Assembly: GCA_009602725.1 (NCBI GenBank)
Contig: WELB01000173.1
Coordinates: 159,005 to 176,300, forward strand
Direction: 5' to 3'
Length of the DNA stretch: 17,296 nucleotides
Origin: Spirogloea muscicola
Lineage: Eukaryota; Streptophyta; Zygnematophyceae; Spirogloeales; Spirogloeaceae
The notes under the pieces are model-generated. The model ran no database searches and was not told where the DNA came from. It worked only from the letters and a program-made list of their open reading frames with translations. The position numbers and the translations under genes are program-made. Positions 9,772-17,296 of this stretch are shown in pieces (the first letter of the stretch is position 1; the number at the start of each line of letters is the position of its first letter).

Positions 9772-12151
9772 TTACACGGAGGTGACAGGGCGCGTGTCAC
9801 AACCTCCACCAAGTGTAGCTTCGGGGAGCCTTTCAATGGAGTACTTGTGCTGCGATATGTACATGATTGGAACACCTGGAATCTGAGCGACAGTCATTGA
9901 GAGGTGAGTATTCATCAGTCACAGGACTGCTCAGAAGACTAGCTGCAACCCGCATCTCCAAGAGAGTAGCCTCAAGCAGATGGTTCTATCCGCTGTACAG
10001 ACTGCTTGAGGTTGTTCCACATGATGTCAACACTACCCACGGGTGACAAAGCGGATCTATAGCAATCCCAAGCAAAAGACAGATATCAAGCCCAAGACGC
10101 AAGGCACAAAATACAAACAGGCGGTCCCAACAAGTGAAGGCAGAGAGAGGTGGCATAGGCACGAGCCAACCTTGCGTATTCGCCGCTTCAGGTCGCGATC
10201 ACAAGTGGCCACGATATAGCATTTGTGCTGCAAGCAGCAAGAGGGCAACAGTAAGCCTTGTGAAAGGTAGCAAGCTTTGGGCACAAGATACTGAGGTACA
10301 GAGCATGTTCATGCTTAGAGAAGACTTACCTATGTAAGCATGCAAGCGTGACTAACCCCTCAACCCGTAATTCTTACAACAGCAAAGCTCTGAACGTGAC
10401 CTTTTGCCCACCTGTGTGACCCGCTGTACTAGGCAGTCATCAGCATAAGTGCCCTTGTGCGTGCAGGGCAGCCTCTCAAAGCGCTCGTCCTTGGCTATGC
10501 TGCATGAGACCAGGAACAAGTAGCTTGAATGAAGGTGGCACAGCACCGTGCATGTCTCAGGCACGCGGTGGCACATAAACAGTCAAACGATTGGCAGTGT
10601 GTGCCCTGCTGGCGATGCGATGTAGCAGAGCTTACTGGAGGGCAACTCGGTACTTCTGCCCAAGCTTCTCCAGCTCCGCCATGACGCAGTCGGTGATGCA
10701 TGGAGTGCCTGCGTGGAGCCCGCACAATGAAACTCGCCTCATCCTTGGCGGCCAGGGTCTAAACGCTGCGGGGAGGTTAACCTTTCACATCCGCGGTCCG
10801 AGCTCTTCTCATCAGCGGGCAGCCTGGACAGGCACCTCAGAGCATGAAACCAGCTCTGAAAGCCTGACCGTTGACCGTGAATCAGACACTGTGAACGAAT
10901 GTTTGGTGCTCTCTACGACAATGCAAAGTTAAAAGAACAGTCTTGACTGCATACACTTGGCATAGAGGCAGTCCATCATGGCCTTCTCCAGGTCGAGCTG
11001 CACAAGCATGCCATGCAGATGCAGCAAGTAGCGACATTTGTTTCATCAGCAAGATGAGAGCAGCTTCTCGCCCGTGCTACGTAACAGCCCAACAATTTGG
11101 GATAAAGGCCAAGCTCTGCTCAGGAGGTTGCTATGACAAGCACGAGACAAGCCGTCAAGAAGTGCAAGCTAAGGGGCGAAGACGGTAGGGCGTGAGGTAT
11201 GGGTGGCAGCGGGAGGGTGGCAGGGTGCACCTTGTTCTGGATGGAGAAGTTGATGAAGTTGGTGTCAACAAGCACTTGGTATGGGGGCCCCAACGCCGTG
11301 TTGTATTTGAAGAAGAGCGACGCTGGCGTATTGGGCCTGCACGGCGGCGAAGGGAAGGCCGCCGAAGGTCAGCACTTCAAGAGACAGCAAGCGCCCCAGC
11401 AGCAGCACCAATACGAACGCCGGAGTGGAGGTCAGGCAGCAGCTGCAGGGCGTTGCTCACATCCTTGGGAGAGTGGCACCAGCTTCAGTAATGAGGACAC
11501 CACGTATTGCACAACAATGTCAAGGCAGGGCGGTCGAGGATGGCCATGCGGCCGCGCACTCACAGGTTACGCGGCAGCTTGCTGGCAGCGGCTGACGCCG
11601 AGGCGGCGGCGCTGCCGCTGCTGGGAGGCTGAATTTGCTTTTGGTGGCTGCAGGAGAATGTGCGCAAGTCAGGTGGAGTGGACTGGCAAGTTGGGCCACC
11701 ACTGGGAACGAGAAAAAGTCCACGAGGGAGTGATATGGACCATGGAAGATGGGCTGGGGAGGCAGGCCCGCGTATGGTGTTGGTGCACACAGTGGGAGGG
11801 GCGCCAAAGGACGCAGAGATAGAGGCGGTGGACCCGGGGGGGAGGTGGGGAGGTGGGGTAGAGGTGACGAGCACGAGCGAGGGAGCAAGAGAGAGAGACA
11901 GAGGGAAGCCGACGGGGGGAGGAGATGGTAAAGAGGGCGACGAGTCCAGAGCAACGAAAGGCGAGAGAGGAAGCGGGAGACGAGCACACGGAGGCAACAT
12001 GGGGAGCGAGCTGGAGGAGGAGCCAAACACGCGCCAGAGATTGATTATGGGTTTGGGTTTGGGGTTTAGGGGATGCTCACGCGCGCGCCTCGCGAGGGCT
12101 CAGCACGCGCTTGACCTCCGCAAACTTGCGCGTGCGCCGCGCTTTGCCCAT
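9772..12151 (-). CDS. FCF1: FCF1/UTP24, PIN-domain endonuclease of the SSU processome
   Basis: FCF1 (yeast Utp24) is the nucleolar PIN nuclease that cuts pre-rRNA at sites A1 and A2 during 18S maturation. Eight exons: 12151-12081, 11647-11564, 11336-11231, 10997-10955, 10708-10636, 10499-10412, 10227-10171, 9882-9772, giving 210 residues (family about 190-200). The basic N-terminus [17 protein letters not shown] is typical. A Gln/Ser/Ala-rich linker, longer than usual, leads to the plant-type SKLPRN. The PIN core is [15 protein letters not shown] (acidic D76), [31 protein letters not shown] (D146/D147) and [16 protein letters not shown] (D165, D167), ending [21 protein letters not shown]. All metal-binding acidic positions appear intact, so it should be active. 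Residue 126 is His, encoded across the exon 5/6 junction where relatives have Arg. The stop overlaps TGTAA. It shares a 324-base promoter with RRP15. Confidence 0.96.
12049..12072. repeat. Degenerate telomere-like tract in FCF1 intron 1
   Basis: The plus strand reads GGGTTT, GGGTTT, GGGGTTTAGGGG in direct succession, variants of the TTTAGGG or TTTTAGGG telomere unit. It begins within ten bases of the FCF1 intron 1 donor (intron 12080-11648). In the sense strand of FCF1 it is therefore C-rich and lies in the first intron, about 80-100 bases after the start codon, a usual place for intronic enhancers of plant translation genes. Confidence 0.8.
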
Positions 12152-12475
12152 GCGGCACCCCGCCGCGGCCGCCGGCGCGCCTGCCGCTTACCGGCTGCGC
12201 GGGAGAGAAAGGCGGACGAGGGCAAGTTGAGCGCGCCTCCGGGGACTCTGCGAGACAGGCGGCGCAGCGATAGAGGATGGAGCTTCGACTGGGACCTCGG
12301 GACGTGGGAGACTGAGAGAGAGAGCGCGACAGGGTTTAAGGTCTCAGCAAAGGGGCCTTAAACCCCGAGCCCTGGCCCGAGCTGCAGGCGGCCAAGTCCC
12401 CTCCCTCCCCTCCCCAGCTGATTCTGTAAAATCAGCAGCCGCATTCCTCCTTATTCGTCCGCCTCGCGAGCCGCC
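12152..12475. promoter_or_regulatory. Bidirectional promoter, FCF1 (minus) / RRP15 (plus)
   Basis: 324 bases separate the two start codons and must carry both promoters and both 5' UTRs. The side next to FCF1 is GC-rich. The side next to RRP15 holds the inverted telo-box-like pair at 12332-12366, a purine stretch (GAGAGAGAG, 12313-12323) and CCCTCCCCTCCCC (about 12400-12415). No TATA box is visible. Both genes act in ribosome assembly, one per subunit, so a shared control region makes functional sense. Confidence 0.75.
12332..12366. promoter_or_regulatory. Inverted pair of telo-box-like motifs in the FCF1/RRP15 promoter
   Basis: GGGTTTAAGG at 12332-12341 and CCTTAAACCC at 12356-12365 form a perfect 10-bp inverted repeat around a 14-base centre. 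The right arm extends to CCTTAAACCCC (12356-12366), the reverse complement of the motif at 6012-6022 near eIF2A. One arm points towards each gene. The motif resembles the Arabidopsis telo-box AAACCCTAA with one extra T. Its symmetry about the middle of a divergent promoter suggests a protein-binding site that serves both directions, or a stem if transcribed. Confidence 0.65.
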
Positions 12476-14491
12476 ATGGCTGCCGGCGCGCGCGAGCTGC
12501 GGCCCCGGGCCAAGGCCCCGAGGCGCTCCGCGGCGGCCGCTGCCGACCTGGCGCGCTTCGAAAGCAGCGACGACGACGCGGCGGCGGGCTCGGGCGCCAC
12601 CTCCGCCGCCGCCACCGCCGCCGCCGCCGCCGAGGAGGCCGCGCCGGTGGCGGAGCTGTCGCCCGAGGACGCGCACGCGCAGGCGTTCGCCAGCATCATG
12701 CACCGCCGCCTTGCGCCCGGCGCCGAGGTCTGGCAGCGAGCCCACGTCCTCAGCGCATGCCCTGTGCCAGCTCTCGCGCCTTCGCGGGAGCCTCAGCGGC
12801 GTGGAGGCGCGCCATGGCTGGCCTGGACTTGGCGTTGCTGCACTGCAGGGCCCCATCCTGGCGTCGCAGAAGAGGGAGCTGGCGCAGAAGCTGCGGGAGG
12901 AGGGGGAGCTGAGGAAGGGCAGGAGCAAGGCGAGGAGGGAGGCCCTCGAGGTGAGCAGCGCCAACACACCTCCTTTTCCACGACCGCTGCCTGACCTGAT
13001 GCTATCCAGTGTATCTGCACATATTCCCATCGATGTAACTCTGTCATTGATGGACAGATTCTTTTAGAATAAGAGCTTAGTAAAAGTGACCTGCCCTTGC
13101 CGGAAGATGGTTCACTGGCACCGCCCGACGCCGGTACCCTGTGCTACCGTCTCGCAGGTGAGGGAGAAGGCCCACGTGCTGCCGGCGGCGATCACCGACG
13201 GCATGGAGAAGGAGCTTCACAGACTGGCAACCAGAGGAGGTGCTGCATCCTTGCTCTCTCGCAGTCCGCCTCGCTGCTGATGCCTAGCTACTAGCAGGAT
13301 TCTCGACCACGCTCAATAGTCGATATCGCCACGAGGGCTCAGCTTGACGTGGGGTGACCGCATGGCACACCCGTGTGCAGAGCTCTCTTTACTGCTCTCT
13401 GCCTTGCATCGGCCAACCAATCGATGCATGGCTTGAGCTCCACAATGCAGCTGCACAGAAGAGCCTGCAATGAAAGAATGTCATTGCTTACTGAGTCTTC
13501 AGTGCTGCTGCTTGTTGTGCCTGCTGTGATCCTGCGCTCCTCCAGTTGTCCGACTCTTCAACTCGGTGAGACTCTGCATTGCTAGAAAGGCCTCTTGTGG
13601 GGTCTGCAGGCTGCAGGCTGTCTTGCTAAGCTGCACATTTACTGCATTGCCACAATTACGTCAATCAAGTCACCGCGTCTCTGCTGAGGCTAGGCGAAGC
13701 CTGCTAAAGCTGCACCACGTACTTCTCTCTCAGGTTGCCAAAGCCCAGAAAGTGCACGAGGAGGCATTGGGTGCAGACACTCAAACACGCAAAGGTCAGT
13801 GACCAACTTCGGCTGTGCTAGGTGTGAATGTCTGCTCTCTCTCGGTGCTCCACTTGCTGCGTGCTTGAGCCCTATCTCAACAACAGCGTGCGCTGCATGC
13901 CCTCCATCACGCGCAGCGGCCTTGGAGCTGAGCCAAACAATTCTACAATCCGGGCTCCGAGGAAGCGGCGAGTCAGCTAAGAAGGTGATGGATCCCTCGA
14001 CAGTCCACAATGAGGCCTGTGTTACAAGCGTCTCGGTTTTGTCACACGAGCCCATGCCATGGTGCGCTCGTCCAGATGCTGGTATCGGCTGGACGGTGAG
14101 GCTCATGTGAAGCAATGGTGAATCTTAACAGGAGGGGGACATCAGCTCGCAGCCTCAATGGGCTGTCCTGCAGGACAGCTTTCTGCTGGGCAAGCCTAAA
14201 CTCAAGGACTGGGATAAGGCTCCGGTACGGTTGCCTCTTCGCTCAGAAACACCTAGCCTTAGCACCTCGCACCTTCTCTGCAATCTGCTTGGCCCACAAT
14301 TATTTTGCAAGAGGTCGCCTTTCGGCTCACATCACAGATGGCTCTCACAGTGCTGGCTGGCCACATGCGCATGATGGTAAGTACCTGCAATGTCCCCCAT
14401 TGACTACTCGCAGGACTTTGCACTTGATGGCGTGGATGGTGAGATGGATGGCCTCGCCCAGGAGCACGACGACTCTGACGATGGCGAATGA
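12476..14491 (+). CDS. RRP15: RRP15-like ribosomal RNA processing protein
   Basis: RRP15 is a nucleolar pre-60S factor needed for 27S pre-rRNA processing. Eight exons: 12476-12727, 12849-12950, 13158-13239, 13546-13565, 13734-13794, 13917-13984, 14132-14224, 14414-14491, giving 251 residues. The N-terminus is Ala-rich with an acidic patch (FESSDDD). The Rrp15 domain follows: AQAFASIMHRRLAP (about 68-81), PILASQKRELAQKLREEGEL (86-105), EKELHRLATRGVVRLFN across exons 3 and 4, and VAKAQKVHEEAL. The conserved C-terminal signature WAVLQDSFLLGKPKLKDWDK is at about 205-224. An acidic tail ending DDSDDGE closes the protein. The start lies in CCGCCATGG and is the first ATG of the open frame. Exon 4 is only 20 bases but is required for GVVRLFN, the best-conserved part. 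Intron 3 (306 bases) shows nothing notable. Codon use shifts from almost all G/C third positions in exon 1 to mixed in later exons. Confidence 0.94.
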
Positions 14492-15223
14492 CGGTTGCTG
14501 GGTGGCCATCCTGGCTGCCAACTATGCCTCGATGACACTGCTTGGTCCATCATAAGTGTGCTGTTTCTCTGAAACATTTCAGAACTGCAAGCAATTTGAT
14601 TGGTGGTTCTTTACAGATTCTGAAGAAGATCTTTCATTACCCTAATATATGTTTGTTTGGGGAAGAGAAGCTCGCATATATGGTTGTCGGTCACGTGATT
14701 CTGGCCACTTGAGCCACAAGGCCTTCAGGGCATGCAACAATTTGCAACAGTGGCTATCCAGCAGCCATTGTGTGTGCAGACATAGCAAAGCTGCATGTTG
14801 CTCTGCAAACATGGCAGCAAATTTGAGATGCCTGAGGATTTCAGAATTTGCATCGTTCGTAACAACCATCCTGAAGTGCCATTGGTCACATCAAAAACAG
14901 TGACTGAGCGGCAGTGACATACAGCCGCGTACAGGAGAAAGAGGTGCCTACGGTCTAGGCGCATGCGCTCTGCCTCACACAGAGCTCTGGTCTCAGCATG
15001 ATGGGAGCAGAGTCGGCAATGAAGTGCGTGGTAAAGCCCAGCTCGAGACGAGCTCGCTCTTCATCTATGACAGTGTAGCCGGGTATGAATGACTTCCGAA
15101 CATGGTATTTTACCGTTCCCTAGTTCCTCATACCCTGCTGTGCTAGCTGATCATTAGGCAAGTGAAAAAAAGAACCAGCACAAGGGTGGCCAAAAACTGA
15201 GCCAGCAGTCCGAGCCCGCTTGC
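14492..15223. other. Convergent 3' region between RRP15 and the BZR gene
   Basis: About 730 bases between facing stops. On the minus strand TGTAA occurs at 14615-14611, which would give the BZR gene a 3' UTR of about 610 bases if used as the poly(A) signal. Minus-strand open frames within 14642-15080 read partly like protein (for example EAERMRLDRRHLFLLYAA) but match no family I know and lack a convincing exon structure. Nothing else was recognised. Confidence 0.5.
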
Positions 15224-17296
15224 TCAACAACCGCGGCCCAAAGTCAACTCCAGGTCGTCGGGATTGACGTACATTGCCATCTTGCGTGGCTGCTCGATCT
15301 CCCAGCTCGTTGACACCATGCCGCCGCCGCCGGCCCACTTGGACGCCACTGCGCTGCAGATGGACGGGATGAGCGAGCTGTTCCGGTCGCGCTTTTTGCT
15401 GGAGCTGTCCCCTGCCTGCGCTGTCGGCTCGCCGTCTGGGGACGATGTCGCGCTCAGATTGTCTCTGCTGTCGTGGTGCTGGGAGACTGCGGCTTGAGGT
15501 GCTCGCGGCCAGGGGGTCGGCGGCAAGACAGGCTTTGTGGGCTTGCTGCCTTCCTCGGCATCCGGCTGCGGTATGGAGTCTGGTGACGTCGCCGCCAGCA
15601 AGCTGCTGAGGTGGGCTCGGGCAGCGCCGCTCGACTGGCTCAGCCACTGGATTGGCAGATCGTTGCTCAGCACGCTGCCTCCTGCCCTGCTCCTCTGCTG
15701 CTGTTGCTGCTGCGGCTGCTGCAGCTGCTGCTGCTGCTGCGGCTGCTGGAGCTGCTGCTGCTGCCGCTCGGTGTTGGAGCTCAATTCTGCAAATATCCAA
15801 GGAGAGGAGCAATCAGCTAGTCAGCTAGATGCTTTGCCATGTCAGTCTTACTCAATTTTGGCGCCATGGGGACATGACCGTGTGGCTCATATTACTGACA
15901 AAGCGTTTCTGCACGACATGACCAGGCCCCTCACGTGGCCCTGATATGCTGAAGGATGATGGGTTTCACAACTTGCACGCAGCTGCGCAGCAATGTCTGA
16001 GCCCTGACGACAGCCCTAAGCGGGGCCTGACATGCACGCAGGCCAAGATGAGGTCCTACCACCAAGAGAAGCTCCTCCGAAATTGCCCCCGTCCCACTCA
16101 ATCTTGACGGTTGGGAGGCGCGGGCCGGGCATGGCCAGGTTGCTCGCAAGGAAGGGCGGCAGCTGCGAGCTGCACGGCGAGCCGAAGGTGGGGCCCGAGT
16201 GAGAGGAGGGCCCAATGCAGGCTGCATCTAGAAGACCACAGCAAGCGGAGCAGCTCGCACGGGACACGACAACGGGATGCCCTGCATGCAAGTTCAGCTG
16301 CCCAAGCTGCCACATGTCGCGCAGTGATGACCCAAACGTCCCATGCGCCACCATCATGAGCATGGCGCGAGGCGGTAACAGGCAGCGCCATGACCGACCA
16401 GCTCCTCCGAAGCCTTGGTGGCGCATGCTGCATACCTGGGAGGTGCCGGGGCCCGCACAGGCGGCAGAGGGCCGCCAGACGTAATGCTCTGCAGCCAGGA
16501 CATGGGCGACGAGGCCCCAACAGGCGCACCCGCCGCCGCTGAGCCTCCATTCGCTGCGGGGCCATGGCTGGAGGTCCCGAGGCCGGCCGGCGGCGGCTGT
16601 ACAGGGGCAACTTCGCCGGGCGCCTAGCGGTCCTGGAAGATGCGACGAAAGGAAAGCCGGGCGTCAGCATCAGCTGAGGTGAGACGTCGTGCCGGCGACC
16701 TAGCCACGCCATGGTGGTGCTGGAGTTCCCGCGCCCAGGTAACATGCATGGCCGCCCGTGCGCAGCATCGGCCGGTCATTATGCGAGCCTCTCCGCATCG
16801 CTCAGACAGACCCGACTGCAGCGCACGCCGGGGCTGCTCGCTACCGCATCGCCCAGTGGCATGCCTGCATTCCGGCCTACTACGGCGCAAGCCTTGCGCC
16901 TGGAGTGCCTCGGGGCGTGCAGGCAAGCAAGGCGGCCAGCCGGCAGGCCGAGAGGCGAGCCGCAAGGGTCGAGACCGTGCTTGGAGCGTTGGCGGCCGCG
17001 TCCATGGCGCATGGTATAAGTACAGGCGCACACCTTGCGGTAGGTGGTGCCGTCCTCCTCGACGGTCCACCCGGCCTCGAGGCAGAGCGCCTTGAGCACC
17101 TCGTTGTTATCGCAGTGCTTGGGCAGCTTGTAGTTGCCGTGCGCGCGCAGGCCCGCGAAGATCTTGGCCGCGATGGCGCGCCGCCGCCGCTCCCGCCGCT
17201 TGTTGTTCTCGCGCTCCTTCCACGTCGGCAGCCGCGAGCCCCCCGCCGACAGCTTGCCGGCGCCGGCGCCCGCGGCGCCGGCGCCGTCGCCGTCTC
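15224..17296 (-). CDS. BES1/BZR1-like: BES1/BZR1-type transcription factor, 5'-partial
   Basis: Plant-type BZR factors bind E-box or BRRE DNA with an atypical bHLH domain and in land plants carry the brassinosteroid response under GSK3 (BIN2) control. Exon 1 (17296-17034, start beyond the window) encodes the DNA-binding domain: [60 protein letters not shown]. Exon 2 is about 16623-16436 ([20 protein letters not shown]). Exon 3 starts somewhere in 16330-16220 and ends at 16060 or 16063 ([20 protein letters not shown]); its acceptor is unresolved because the simple choices do not match phase. Exon 4 (15786-15224) begins with a polyglutamine tract, then a Ser/Pro-rich stretch, and ends [11 protein letters not shown], holding the LxLxL EAR motif exactly where BZR1/BES1 have DLELTLG. 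The basic region and the C-terminal motif leave little doubt about the family. Intron 1 (17033-16624) shows nothing recognisable. Confidence 0.92.
15695..15766 (-). repeat. CAG/CTG trinucleotide tract encoding polyglutamine in the BZR gene
   Basis: Minus-strand CAG repeats code for glutamine runs at the start of BZR exon 4. The tract contains two near-copies of a 27-base unit (LQQP followed by five Q), so it grew by tandem duplication as well as by triplet slippage. CAA, CCG and CTG/CTC interruptions stop it from being pure. Length variation between strains is likely. Confidence 0.85.

Noticed and set aside
11801-11808. GCGCCAAA as an E2F site in FCF1 intron 1 (also TTTGGCGC at 15857-15864 in a BZR intron)
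   Set aside because: Single 8-mer matches in GC-rich introns far from promoters are expected by chance.
11660-12361. 233-codon plus-strand open frame covering FCF1 intron 1 and the promoter
   Set aside because: Glycine/arginine-rich, lies over FCF1 exon 1 and intron 1 on the opposite strand, and has no recognisable domain.
12344-13030. 228-codon minus-strand open frame opposite RRP15
   Set aside because: Mirror of the GC-rich RRP15 exons; contains polyglycine from the Ala codons of exon 1.

Overview
The window is eukaryotic nuclear DNA from the green lineage, most likely a green alga. Every gene is cut by many short GT-AG introns (mostly about 90-500 bases). FCF1 carries the plant-style KLPRN linker, one gene is a BES1/BZR1 transcription factor, and one is a bile-acid:sodium symporter (BASS) family carrier. 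The sequence alone does not separate chlorophyte from streptophyte algae. Gene 5' ends are extremely GC-rich and 3' exons close to balanced.

Six protein genes can be rebuilt exon by exon with consistent reading phase. After a 120-base run of A: (1) 121-2350, plus, BASS carrier, 5' end missing; (2) 2483-6305, minus, translation initiation factor eIF2A, 15 exons; (3) 6901-9116, plus, DP, the E2F dimerisation partner, 8 exons; (4) 9772-12151, minus, FCF1/UTP24, the PIN nuclease of the SSU processome, 8 exons; (5) 12476-14491, plus, RRP15, a pre-60S assembly factor, 8 exons; (6) 15224-17296, minus, BES1/BZR1 transcription factor, running off the right edge.

The genes alternate strand without exception, giving two divergent promoter regions (eIF2A/DP and FCF1/RRP15) and three convergent 3' regions. 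Four of the six genes concern growth: cap-independent or stress translation (eIF2A), small-subunit rRNA cleavage (FCF1), large-subunit assembly (RRP15) and the G1/S transcription switch (DP). FCF1 and RRP15 share a 324-base promoter that holds a perfect 10-bp inverted repeat of a telomere-like motif (GGGTTTAAGG). The same motif recurs near the eIF2A start. Longer degenerate telomere-like tracts sit inside early introns of FCF1 and eIF2A.

The least expected items are the BZR gene, with a land-plant-like DNA-binding domain and a C-terminal LELTL repressor motif, and the telomere-motif architecture around the translation and ribosome genes. No mobile element, CRISPR array, tRNA or rRNA was seen.
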